A stretch of 14,514 nt of DNA from TWA4 sp051879215 (GTDB lineage Bacteria; Bacillota; Clostridia; Lachnospirales; Lachnospiraceae), in assembly GCA_051879215.1 (NCBI GenBank), contig JBJELP010000082.1, forward strand, positions 1 through 14,514, given 5' to 3'. Shown piece after piece: positions 6,301 through 13,324 of this stretch. Every line of letters begins with the position of its first letter. Position 1 is the first letter of the stretch. The notes under the pieces are model-generated. The model made no database searches, was not told where the DNA came from, and saw only the letters and a program-made list of their open reading frames with translations. Both the position numbers and the translations under genes were made by a program.

Positions 6301-6410
6301 CAACTTTTCCTAAAATTTTTTAATTTTTGCAATTATATATGTTACAGATAAAATTAAAAAAATAATTGTCACATATTGAATCGCTGCATACGATAAAAAA
6401 AATCAACAGA

Positions 6411-6466
6411 TACACCGAATCAGTGTATTTTTATCATTTGATTTTTATACCGATTCGGTGTACAAT
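6411..6466 (+). promoter_or_regulatory. promoter with twin operators for the HTH gene
   Basis: Promoter TTGATT (6438-6443), 17-bp spacer, TACAAT (6461-6466). Site 2, TATACCGATTCGGTGTA (6446-6462), fills the spacer. Site 1, TACACCGAATCAGTGTA (6411-6427), is its near-perfect reverse complement (15 of 17) centred 35 bp upstream. A repressor on site 2 would block RNA polymerase directly; autoregulation by the downstream HTH protein is inferred. Confidence 0.65.
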
Positions 6467-6527
6467 ATGGATACAAAGCAAAAACATAAACGCAACAACT
6501 TGATACATCCTCAGAAAGGAGAGAATT

Positions 6528-6995
6528 ATGAACGTAAAACCCTTCACTACATCCGATGCAGAAACAATCACCGTATATCCGGTCAGGATCAATGGCAAAC
6601 AGGGGCCGACAATCGTAATGTTCACGGATCAGCAGGAAGCGATCCGCTATGCCGATAAGACAGCACATGCATCTGTGCTTCCGCCGTCACAGATCTGGGA
6701 AACGGATATTATGAAGCAAAGCATGATATCCGACGGGAAAAACAATGGAAAAACAGGCGAAAAAAACAGTACAAAAGCCAATGATGCTGATAACCATTTA
6801 CCTGCAGAACCAGAGGCAACTTCAGATGTGACACCTTTTGCAGCGTTTTTATCAGGAAACAATCTGACGATGAAAAAAGCGTCTGCATTATTCGGAATCC
6901 CTTACCGTACTGTGCAGAATTGGAAATCCGGAGTCAACAAATGCCCGGACTACGTTCTGGCCATGATGAAAAAAATACTTGGAAATGAAACATAA
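6528..6995 (+). CDS. small HTH DNA-binding protein, unknown role
   Basis: A 155-residue protein of unrecognised family as a whole. Residues 1-60 form a compact basic-acidic region with beta-strand character (ETITVYPVRINGKQGPTIVM). Residues 65-100 are a polar, Lys/Asn-rich linker likely to be disordered. Residues 105-152 form a helix-turn-helix: LTMKKASALFGIPYRTVQNW then CPDYVLAMMKKIL, similar to short HTH domains common in accessory genes of gut Bacillota. AAAGGAG precedes the ATG. The promoter carries two copies of an imperfect palindrome, suggesting the protein represses itself. It is convergent with mrnC, with 11 bases between stop codons. Acquisition with the neighbouring toxin locus is possible but unproven. 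Confidence 0.75.
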   Translation: MNVKPFTTSDAETITVYPVRINGKQGPTIVMFTDQQEAIRYADKTAHASVLPPSQIWETDIMKQSMISDGKNNGKTGEKNSTKANDADNHLPAEPEATSDVTPFAAFLSGNNLTMKKASALFGIPYRTVQNWKSGVNKCPDYVLAMMKKILGNET

Positions 6996-7006
6996 TATCC
7001 ACTGCT

Positions 7007-7459
7007 TCACTTGCAGCATGGATATTCCAGCGCATCCAGTCCCATACGAATCACTTCCATCAGCCTCTGCTGCTGACCGGTCAGATACAGCCAGCCGCAG
7101 AGAGCCTCCAGGCCTGTGGCCCAGAGATACTCTTCCATGTCTGCATTTTTCGCTTTTGTGTGCGGCTTTGTATTGTGACCTCTTTTGCAGACTGCCTGTT
7201 CTTCTTCTGTCAGCCGGTCGAATATGGCATGTACCATAGCCGCCTGCGCCGGAGCTTTGACCAGTTCGCTGCACATTCTGTGCATCTTTTTAACCTGCAT
7301 ATTGCCCCTGCCGGCAATCAGCGTGCGGATAACCAGTTCGTATGCTCCATCGCCCACAAATGCCAGTGCCAGTCCGGAATAGGATAGGGGATCCGGCATC
7401 TGCAGATGGAACTGTTCTTTCACATCCTGAAGGAAACTGTTCATTACGCTCTCGTCCAT
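7007..7459 (-). CDS. mrnC: Mini-ribonuclease 3
   Basis: RNase III-like nuclease lacking the double-stranded-RNA-binding domain; it matures the ends of 23S rRNA precursor in Bacillota. The catalytic signature LALAFVGDGAYELVIR (D37) and the second acidic site ATGLEALCGWLYL (E118) are intact, as are KRGHNTKPHTKAKNADMEEY between them. The 150-residue length fits the family. Two starts are possible: ATG at 7457-7459, which overlaps cysS by 16 bases and has AAGGTG upstream, or ATG at 7442-7444, which forms a TAATG stop-start overlap with cysS and has GGACGAGAG upstream. Either way translation is coupled to cysS. It belongs to the T-box-controlled cysE-cysS-mrnC operon. No rlmB follows, unlike the common order. 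Confidence 0.94.
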   Translation of the reverse strand: MDESVMNSFLQDVKEQFHLQMPDPLSYSGLALAFVGDGAYELVIRTLIAGRGNMQVKKMHRMCSELVKAPAQAAMVHAIFDRLTEEEQAVCKRGHNTKPHTKAKNADMEEYLWATGLEALCGWLYLTGQQQRLMEVIRMGLDALEYPCCK

Positions 7460-8853
7460 TTCACACCTTCACGGGTATCTTTTAAAAGGATGCCCTTTGC
7501 TGCCAGTTCATCACGGATCTGATCAGCCAGTGCGAAATTCTTTGCTTTTCTTGCAGCCTGACGCTGTTCGATCAGAGCTTCAATTTCTGCATCCAGAATT
7601 TCTTCCTTCTTTTCTGTGATGATACCAAGGATGTCGCAGAGTCTTTCCACTTCTTCCAGCAGTGCCCGGTCAAAGGCTGCTGATGTTTCTTCTGTGATTG
7701 CTGTATTCATCATTTTTACCAGTTCAAAAATAGCTGAAACCGCATCCGCTGTATTGAAATCATCTTCCATTGCTTCTTCATATTTTTTAACCAGTGCCAT
7801 CATATCTTCATCCAGCAGTTTCTTTTCTGCATCGCTCAGCTCGCCGGATGCTTTTGCCGCCATTTCTTTTGCCCGTTCCACAGCCGTCAGGATGCGTTCC
7901 AGACCATTCTTGCTTGCTTCCATCAGATCCGCACTGAAATTCAGGGGGCTTCTGTAATGTGCACTGAGCATGAAGAAACGCAATACCTGCAGATCATATT
8001 TTTCACTGATTTCACGAACGGTAAAGAAATTGCCAAGGGATTTGGACATTTTCTTATTATCAATATTCAGGAAACCATTGTGCATCCAGTATCTGGAGAA
8101 AATTTTACCGTTGGCGCACTCACTCTGTGCAATTTCATTTTCATGGTGAGGGAAAATCAGATCCTCTCCGCCTGCATGAATATCGATTTCATCGCCCAGA
8201 TAACGCTTTGCCATAACAGAGCATTCAATGTGCCAGCCGGGACGGCCATCGCACCAGGGTGATTCCCATGCAGGTTCCCCTTCTTTCTTCGGTTTCCAGA
8301 GTACAAAGTCAAAATCATCTTCTTTTGCAGATTCACCGGTTACTTTGATTTCACGGTGACCGGCCTGGAGATCATCCAGGTTCTTATGAGATAACTTGCC
8401 GTATTCTGCAAAAGAACGGGTACGGAAATATACAGTCCCGTCTTCTGCCGCGTATGCATGACCTTTTTTGATCAGGGTATTGATCATATCGATCATGCCG
8501 TCAATTTCCTGTGTTGCCAGCGGATTGGTTGTGGCAGGCTTTACATTCATGGCCTCCATATCTTTCTTGCATTCCGCAATATAACGCTGGGAAATTGTGG
8601 ATGCATCGGTTCCTTCTGCAATGGCAGCTTTGATGATCTTATCGTCCACATCTGTAAAATTGGATACGTAATTCACTTCATATCCCTTATACTCAAAATA
8701 TCTTCTTACAGTATCAAACATAATCATCGGACGTGCATTGCCGATGTGAATATAGTTGTATACAGTCGGGCCGCATACATACATACGAACCTTTCCCTCT
8801 TCAATGGGCACAAATTCTTCTTTCTGTCTGGAAAGTGTGTTATAAATTTTCAT
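7444..8853 (-). CDS. cysS: cysteinyl-tRNA synthetase
   Basis: Class I aminoacyl-tRNA synthetase charging tRNA-Cys. The Rossmann active site has the HIGN form of the HIGH motif (residues 36-39) and KMSKS at 268-272. The zinc ligands are C27 (VCGPTVYN), C211 (WHIECS), H236 and E240 (FPHHENEIAQSE). The C-terminal region carries the DALR-type helical domain and the anticodon-binding tail. At 469 residues it is of typical length with no missing motif. GGAG lies 8 bases before the ATG. It follows cysE by 47 bases in the same operon and overlaps mrnC, so a shortage of charged tRNA-Cys, sensed by the upstream T-box, should raise both amino-acid supply and the synthetase. Confidence 0.97.
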   Translation of the reverse strand: MKIYNTLSRQKEEFVPIEEGKVRMYVCGPTVYNYIHIGNARPMIMFDTVRRYFEYKGYEVNYVSNFTDVDDKIIKAAIAEGTDASTISQRYIAECKKDMEAMNVKPATTNPLATQEIDGMIDMINTLIKKGHAYAAEDGTVYFRTRSFAEYGKLSHKNLDDLQAGHREIKVTGESAKEDDFDFVLWKPKKEGEPAWESPWCDGRPGWHIECSVMAKRYLGDEIDIHAGGEDLIFPHHENEIAQSECANGKIFSRYWMHNGFLNIDNKKMSKSLGNFFTVREISEKYDLQVLRFFMLSAHYRSPLNFSADLMEASKNGLERILTAVERAKEMAAKASGELSDAEKKLLDEDMMALVKKYEEAMEDDFNTADAVSAIFELVKMMNTAITEETSAAFDRALLEEVERLCDILGIITEKKEEILDAEIEALIEQRQAARKAKNFALADQIRDELAAKGILLKDTREGVKWTRA

Positions 8854-8900
8854 TGTTTACTCCTTTTTTATCCACTATTATTTCACCATGTCTTTTCCAA

Positions 8901-9560
8901 TTATTCCGTCTGGTTCAGCTTCTGTTTCAGCTGTTCTACCTCTTCCATCAGCCGCTGCTGTTCCTTTCGGATATCCTGCATCTCCTGTTTTACCGGGTCA
9001 GGCAGATTAATCTGTTCCAGATCCTCCTGGGGGCTTCTGACATTATTCCGCTTCACAATACGTCCGGGAACACCAACCACGGTACAATTATCAGGGACAG
9101 GAGTGATGACCACCGCACCGGCACCAACTTTGACATTATCTCCGATTGTAAACGATCCGAGAACCTTTGCACCGGCACTGATCATGACATTATTGCCAAT
9201 GGTAGGATGACGTTTCCCCTTTTCCTTGCCGTTACCACCCAATGTAACTCCCTGATACAGGGTACAGTTGTCACCGATAATCGTTGTTTCACCAATGATC
9301 ACACCGTGACCATGGTCAATGAACAACCCCTTGCCGATTTTTGCACCGGGATGAATCTCAATACCGGTGGTATGTGCTGCTCTCTGAGATATCCATCTGG
9401 CAAGAAAATAATGCTTTTTTTCATAAAATCTGTGGGCCAGACGATAATGAAGAATCGCATGAAACGACGGATACAGAAACACCTCCATATCCGAATGAAT
9501 TGCAGGATCCCGATCCCTGACAACTGCAATCTCTTCTCTAATAAAATCAAATACTTTCAT
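8901..9560 (-). CDS. cysE: serine O-acetyltransferase
   Basis: Acetyl-CoA-dependent enzyme making O-acetylserine, the first committed step of cysteine synthesis. An N-terminal helical region (residues 1-60) leads into a left-handed beta-helix of hexapeptide repeats: IEIHPGAKIGKGLFIDHGHG (67-86) with catalytic H83, then VIIGETTIIGDNCTLYQGVT, TLGGNGKEKGKRHPTIGNNV, and AGAVVITPVPDNCTVVGVPG closing the cofactor site. The tail (about 188-217) is a predicted coiled coil rich in Glu, Gln and Lys. Length 219 fits the Bacillus-type CysE. AAGGAAGG precedes the ATG. First gene of the operon, 160 bases downstream of the T-box terminator. Confidence 0.96.
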   Translation of the reverse strand: MKVFDFIREEIAVVRDRDPAIHSDMEVFLYPSFHAILHYRLAHRFYEKKHYFLARWISQRAAHTTGIEIHPGAKIGKGLFIDHGHGVIIGETTIIGDNCTLYQGVTLGGNGKEKGKRHPTIGNNVMISAGAKVLGSFTIGDNVKVGAGAVVITPVPDNCTVVGVPGRIVKRNNVRSPQEDLEQINLPDPVKQEMQDIRKEQQRLMEEVEQLKQKLNQTE

Positions 9561-9717
9561 TTAGAGATACCTTCCTTCCCAAAACCACTTTACAGCAAAA
9601 CCCTTTTTCTCCGCCTGTACAGACTGTCTGGGGAAAAACTATGTCCATACGCATCTGTGCGCACATTTCCCGGAGAAACCTGATTTAACCGGAATTCACA
9701 GCGTAAATACCTGCTAA

Positions 9718-9753
9718 ATAAAAAAATCTCCTATATGCCAGGCATATAAGAGA
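9718..9753 (-). terminator. T-box-controlled attenuator terminator
   Basis: Minus-strand stem TCTCTTATATGCC (9741-9753) with GGCATATAGGAGA (9727-9739), single-base loop and one G-T pair, followed by TTTTTTT. It lies directly downstream of the T-box sequence and would be disrupted by the antiterminator. Confidence 0.88.
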
Positions 9754-9965
9754 CGTACGGACGTGGTTCCACTCTATTTCGAAGAAAATATATACTTTCT
9801 TCCTCTTCTCCTTAACGCGGAAAACGTGTCAGACTACTGCTGATAACAGGTTCATCCGACCGGCTCCGGAATGCACTTCATCACAACCTGATAACGAAGT
9901 GCTCTCAGCCAATGGCACTCCTCTCTTTCGATACAGGACCTGTGATTACTCTTTTCCTTCAAAGC
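9727..9965 (-). promoter_or_regulatory. T-box leader, cysteine specifier
   Basis: Riboswitch that senses uncharged tRNA and controls cysE-cysS-mrnC by antitermination. The conserved T-box GAGTGGAACCACGT lies at 9761-9774, followed by the terminator. Upstream, stem I shows the AGAGAGGAGTGCC and TTGGCTGAGAGC elements near 9900-9927. A GAAGTGCATTCCGGAG stretch near 9864-9879 places codon UGC at 9873-9875, followed by a purine, in the specifier position; this reads cysteine, matching the operon. The exact fold is inferred from landmarks, not computed. Confidence 0.9.
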
Positions 9966-9975
9966 CTTTATTCAA

Positions 9976-9981
9976 ATCATA
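9976..9981 (-). promoter_or_regulatory. possible -10 box of the T-box operon
   Basis: TATGAT on the minus strand, placed to start transcription close to stem I of the T-box. At a 17-bp spacing the -35 position (9999-10004) falls on the terminal bases of repeat copy C and reads CAGTAA, not a consensus -35. Confidence 0.35.
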
Positions 9982-9998
9982 AACATAACCATGCTATG

Positions 9999-10138
9999 TT
10001 ACTGTTCAGATCCAACCTCGAAAACACTGCGTGTTTCCTCGGTGTGGCGTATCCGCCAAATAGATTTACAAAAATGTGCTCATGAATGCAAGCATTCACC
10101 GCACTTTTTGTATAAATCTGCTTGGCTCTGAACAGTAA
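9999..10138 (-). repeat. 140-bp MITE-like palindromic repeat, copy C (complete)
   Basis: Same element as copy A, inverted in the window. The ends are a perfect 12-bp terminal inverted repeat, TTACTGTTCAGA and TCTGAACAGTAA. Internal arms (AGATTTA..TAAATCT with the GAATGC/GCATTC tip, GGCGGATACGCC, GAAACAC..GTGTTTTC) are conserved. The flanks CCATGCTATG (9989-9998) and CCATTCTATG (10139-10148) match 9 of 10, consistent with a target-site duplication of the same length as for copy A. It lies between the T-box operon promoter and the CBS-domain gene. Confidence 0.82.
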
Positions 10139-10177
10139 CCATTCTATGGGATTTCTGAATATTTGTCAACAAAGAAA

Positions 10178-10206
10178 TTGTACTGTCGGAATTTTTATAG
10201 TATAAT
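10178..10206 (+). promoter_or_regulatory. promoter of the CBS-domain gene
   Basis: TTGTAC (10178-10183), 17-bp spacer, consensus TATAAT (10201-10206); ATG follows at 10253. Confidence 0.75.
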
Positions 10207-10252
10207 ATTTACAGCTTAATGCTTCTGCGAAACACAGGAGGTGTGCAATTTT

Positions 10253-10669
10253 ATGAATATATTATTTTTCCTGACTCCCAAAAGTGAGCTGGCGTATCTT
10301 TATCCCGATTATTCTGTGAAAAAAACGCTGGATATCATGGAGCAGTATCGACACGCTGTCATTCCGTTGATTGATCATGACGGAAAGTATTGCGGTATCA
10401 TCACAGAAGGCGATCTGCTTTATAATCTGAAGAATGAATTTCATTTTAATCTGGCCAATGCAGATAATATCCCGATTTCATGTCTGGATACACGCAGAAC
10501 TTACGAACCGGTCAGCATTTCTGCAACTGTTGAAGAAGTATTCAAAAAATCCATGGTTCAGAAATTTGTTCCCGTCGTTGATGATGACGGTATTTTCATC
10601 GGCATTGTGAAACGCCGCGACATCATTCACTATTTCTATGATAAGTATATTCACGAACAGGTAAATTAA
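10253..10669 (+). CDS. stand-alone two-CBS-domain protein
   Basis: A 138-residue protein made of two CBS motifs, about residues 17-60 and 84-130, forming one Bateman module that typically binds adenine nucleotides or S-adenosylmethionine and acts as an energy or ligand sensor. Key segments are YRHAVIPLIDHDGKYCGIIT followed by EGDLL, and QKFVPVVDDDGIFIGIVKRR followed by DIIHYF. No enzymatic or membrane domain is attached, so its partner is unknown. The ATG at 10253 is preferred over a GTG at 10241 because the GTG lies inside the AGGAGGTG ribosome binding site. It is monocistronic. It is convergent with the RelA/SpoT-containing operon and shares a terminator with it, which alone does not imply a functional link. 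Confidence 0.9.
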   Translation: MNILFFLTPKSELAYLYPDYSVKKTLDIMEQYRHAVIPLIDHDGKYCGIITEGDLLYNLKNEFHFNLANADNIPISCLDTRRTYEPVSISATVEEVFKKSMVQKFVPVVDDDGIFIGIVKRRDIIHYFYDKYIHEQVN

Positions 10670-10683
10670 TTACAGAATCAGCA

Positions 10684-10738
10684 AAAAGCCGGTAATCGGA
10701 AGACCAGACCACTTTCCAGTCTTCCATTACCGGCTTAT
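10684..10738. terminator. bidirectional terminator, CBS gene and lipid/alarmone operon
   Basis: AAGCCGGTAAT (10686-10696) pairs with ATTACCGGCTT (10726-10736), with an inner GGAAGAC/GTCTTCC pair. The T-run is better on the minus strand (CTTTTTGC), so it mainly serves the minus-strand operon. Confidence 0.8.
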
Positions 10739-10826
10739 GTTTACCCCTGCCGCATATTGCAATACACAGGAGAGGAACATTCAAATCGACGCTTGCGGAG
10801 ATCTGGCGCCGGATTCTGTTTGCGAA

Positions 10827-11348
10827 TCAAAGATGCAGATGCTTTCCGGTTCGATAGGAAAGCAGCATCAGTTCCAGATTCTGTTTATCCACATATCGAT
10901 ATTTCAGATGATAATTCAGCTGTTTCAGGAAATTCAGCATCTGCTCTTCCTCTTCTTCTGTAAAGCCCGTATCACCTTCCGGAAACAGAAACTCATGGGC
11001 TATCAGTGTGGTGATAAATCCCTCATTGGCAAAAACCAGTCTGCTGTCCAGTTCGTCCGGTCCTGCCTGAATCGGTTTTCTCCGGAGAATCCAGTAAGCC
11101 TCATACGCTATGATTCTGGAAGAGTCGATCCGGTCCACTTTGTGGAATTCCTTCAAACGGAAAATATCCACAAAATAATCCATAATCACCTGCTGCAGAA
11201 TGCCTGTATGAATATACAGCTTTCCCTCCAGATTTCTTACCCGGATATACTCGTTCATCTTATCGTAAATATACTTGTAGCGATCGGCAATTCTGGTCTT
11301 TCCGAAATAGTTGACCACATCACCATAACTCAGGTAATTCTCTCTCAT
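10827..11348 (-). CDS. unrecognised helical protein, last gene of RelA/SpoT operon
   Basis: 173 residues, no family recognised. It is soluble, mostly helical in appearance and rich in Tyr, Ile and charged residues, with patterns such as RYKYIYDKMNEYIRVRN near residue 23, RIIAYEAYWILRRKPIQ near 78 and an acidic TEEEEEQMLNFLKQLNYHLK near 129. No signal peptide, membrane helix or catalytic motif stands out. The ATG at 11346-11348 has GGAGG (11355-11359) six bases upstream; a GTG at 11349-11351 is too close to it. The start lies inside the preceding frame (29-base overlap), so it is either translationally coupled or the second half of a gene split by a frameshift. Co-transcription with the RelA/SpoT gene suggests a partner or modulator; this is inference. 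Confidence 0.65.
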   Translation of the reverse strand: MRENYLSYGDVVNYFGKTRIADRYKYIYDKMNEYIRVRNLEGKLYIHTGILQQVIMDYFVDIFRLKEFHKVDRIDSSRIIAYEAYWILRRKPIQAGPDELDSRLVFANEGFITTLIAHEFLFPEGDTGFTEEEEEQMLNFLKQLNYHLKYRYVDKQNLELMLLSYRTGKHLHL

Positions 11349-11586
11349 CACTTTCCTCCAGCATCTCCATTACGTTCCGTCCAACTGCAGAATAAAGGAA
11401 ACTGCAGTAGGAGTGGTAATCTTTTTCTTCCATCTTACCGGAAAACTGCTTGTAAACATTGGGCAGAACCTCTATGCCCATATCAACTCTCTCCAGACGC
11501 TGAATCAGCAGTTCCGCGCCTCTTTCCGCCTCTTCGGAATGCAGGATTTTCGGTGATGTCATAAATCCAGATTTCTGATCCATCAT
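11320..11586 (-). CDS. unrecognised 88-residue protein, possible N-terminal half of a split gene
   Basis: 88 residues with no recognised family. It is predicted helical: SEEAERGAELLIQRLERVDM (residues 17-36) and a second amphipathic stretch SYCSFLYSAVGRNVMEMLEE. GGAGAAAG lies just upstream of the double ATG at 11581-11586. It starts 18 bases after the RelA/SpoT gene stop and overlaps the next frame. The frame change needed to fuse it with the next gene (one base skipped forward, or two back) could occur at the GAGAGAGA run near 11341-11348. Fusion would give a helical protein of about 255 residues. Either a pair of overlapping genes or a frameshifted one; the sequence alone does not decide. 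Confidence 0.55.
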   Translation of the reverse strand: MMDQKSGFMTSPKILHSEEAERGAELLIQRLERVDMGIEVLPNVYKQFSGKMEEKDYHSYCSFLYSAVGRNVMEMLEESDERELPELW

Positions 11587-11604
11587 ATCTTTCTCCGTTC
11601 AGAC

Positions 11605-12528
11605 TCAGAACAGAATCCGCATTTTTGCTTCCAGACCTTTCCTGTCCTCCTGTTCTTCCGGATAGGAGTATTCATTGACCGAAAGGTCCGTATCTTCTGC
11701 TTCTGTATTGCTGAAATTTTCTTCTCTGTAATAGGAAATCAGCTGATCGGCTGCATTCGCCAGATTGCTCAGTATGCTGATATATTCCTGTTTTCGTTTA
11801 TTGTACTGATCATTGGGATACTTCATCCGGTGATCAAACTCCAGCCACCCTTCTTCAAACAAAGAACGCATCTGGATTTCAAAATAAATACTTTTATAGC
11901 GGACAATATAATGCAGGGAACGGTAATGTGCCTTGGAATTATCAAGCCGCAGAAACTCGTCCTGATACAGCTTCCGGTCGTCTGCGGAAGCAATATATGC
12001 AACCGGCTGCTCTGCCAGATAGCCGCATTCTCTTGTGTTTCCATCCTCCGCAATATCTTCTGCATATCGATCATAAAAAATCAGCAGATCACCGGGTCTT
12101 CTGGCATATCGCTCCGGAAGATTTACAAACATCCGAAGCATGTCATTATGCACATCTCTCCAGTCACGCTTATCCAGTATAATAATACGTACTCCTATCA
12201 GATCCGTAATGATCTTCCAGTAATTGGATGCATTGATCATCCTGTACTTCACCGGGTTACGGTAAACACCACGGATAATTTTCCCAATCAGATGATCCGG
12301 ATCCTTCACCCTGCTTCGAATCGAATGCACTTTTCCGGTCATCCCCTCATTCAATTCACCCAGAAGTTCAATCCGCAGTTTTTCCAGAACCGGTAAAAAA
12401 CGGATGTAATCATCGAAAATACGATGAAGTTCTTCCTCTGAAATCGGACAATTGGAAACACTTTTATCCGAGATATTCATTGTTTCCTGAATTCTGCCCA
12501 GATCAAAATTTGTATTAAACATTGCCAT
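11605..12528 (-). CDS. RelA/SpoT-domain protein, probable synthetase-only (p)ppGpp-type enzyme
   Basis: A 307-residue protein with one RelA/SpoT nucleotide pyrophosphokinase domain and no HD hydrolase, TGS or ACT domain. An N-terminal helical region (30-65) is followed by the ATP-binding basic segment SIRSRVKDPDHLIGKI (69-84), then ITDLIGVRI with metal-binding D109, the G-loop HYRSLHYIV with Y202, and FEIQMRSLFEEGWLEFDHRM with E217, Q219 and R221. All synthetase landmarks are present, so activity is plausible. The stretch between the last two blocks is long, about 90 residues, and the C-terminal tail is acidic, unlike RelP or RelQ (about 210-260 residues). It starts 9 bases after the PAP2 gene. 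It may make an alarmone, or be a toxic small alarmone synthetase relative; the product is not deducible. Confidence 0.85.
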   Translation of the reverse strand: MAMFNTNFDLGRIQETMNISDKSVSNCPISEEELHRIFDDYIRFLPVLEKLRIELLGELNEGMTGKVHSIRSRVKDPDHLIGKIIRGVYRNPVKYRMINASNYWKIITDLIGVRIIILDKRDWRDVHNDMLRMFVNLPERYARRPGDLLIFYDRYAEDIAEDGNTRECGYLAEQPVAYIASADDRKLYQDEFLRLDNSKAHYRSLHYIVRYKSIYFEIQMRSLFEEGWLEFDHRMKYPNDQYNKRKQEYISILSNLANAADQLISYYREENFSNTEAEDTDLSVNEYSYPEEQEDRKGLEAKMRILF

Positions 12529-12537
12529 CTCTACATC

Positions 12538-13251
12538 CTATCTAAGGACAGGTCTTCTCCTTCTTCCAGTTGATTGGTGGGAATTCTGTGCCTGTTCCTC
12601 CTCTTCTTCCACAAATACCGCATGACACAGCGCCCAGGCCATAAAAAAGCCTGCAGCCAGATCCAGTACCGAATGCTGTTTTAAAAAAACAGTAGACGAA
12701 ATGATCAGCAGACTGACCGCACAGATTCCATGACAGATATACGGTTTTCTTTCATGAAGACTGCTGCGCATGAAAAACATCCCAATCACCGCACTGGTAT
12801 AGACATGCAGACTGGGAAATACATTTGTAGAAGTATCTGTCCGATAAATCAGCGATGTAAGCCATGTACAGATATTTTTGGATGCATCCAGATTCGGGCG
12901 AAGCTGTATTCCATTGGGAAATACCGTATAAATAATCAGTGCAATGGTCATACCGCCAAACATGACACCGGCAAATCGATAAAACAGCTTATCATCCTCA
13001 AAAAAGAGAAACCAGATAAAACTCATGGCAACAAACAGAAACCAGAACAGATACGGAATAATAAAGTATTCACAGAATGGTATAATATAATCCAGTCTGC
13101 ACTCTATCAGATAATATTGTTTTACACAGTGTTCCAGTGTCAGAAACCATGGCAGATAAATAAAAGCATACAGAAAAACCAGTGGTCTTTTTCCCACTTT
13201 CTGTAAAGAAAACTTTTCCTTCAAAAAACCCCTTCTTTCCAATCCTTTCAC
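12538..13251 (-). CDS. PAP2-family membrane phosphatase
   Basis: Integral membrane acid phosphatase-like protein acting on a lipid phosphate such as phosphatidate, phosphatidylglycerophosphate or undecaprenyl diphosphate. Hydrophobic segments lie around residues 23-40, 55-84, 93-111, 146-162, 172-190 and 195-214. Motif C2 is PSLH at 146-149 and motif C3 ends with H193 and D197 in LKQHSVLDLAAG. Motif C1 is weak, with only LRP at 117-119, as in divergent PAP2 groups. The tail after 214 is acidic then Arg-rich. The GTG at 13251 has no good ribosome binding site; a TTG at 13222-13224 preceded by AGAAGGGG is a credible alternative start. It sits between the lipid kinase and RelA/SpoT genes, 73 and 9 bases away. 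Confidence 0.87.
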   Translation of the reverse strand: MKGLERRGFLKEKFSLQKVGKRPLVFLYAFIYLPWFLTLEHCVKQYYLIECRLDYIIPFCEYFIIPYLFWFLFVAMSFIWFLFFEDDKLFYRFAGVMFGGMTIALIIYTVFPNGIQLRPNLDASKNICTWLTSLIYRTDTSTNVFPSLHVYTSAVIGMFFMRSSLHERKPYICHGICAVSLLIISSTVFLKQHSVLDLAAGFFMAWALCHAVFVEEEEEQAQNSHQSTGRRRRPVLR

Positions 13252-13324
13252 TCTTATACAACGCTGAACCAGCTTACAGATTACAAAATATACCGAAATT
13301 CTTTCGAATTCCGATCATTTGCCG

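Noticed and set aside
5941..6351. 136-codon plus-strand frame crossing the tRNA-Thr region
   Set aside because: It reads through the antitoxin promoter, the terminator and the tRNA in antisense; not a credible gene.
8458..9683. Long plus-strand frames opposite cysE and cysS (up to 316 codons)
   Set aside because: They lie antisense to two well-supported conserved enzymes, show no protein-family features, and have unusual Cys/Phe/Ser-rich composition typical of shadow frames.
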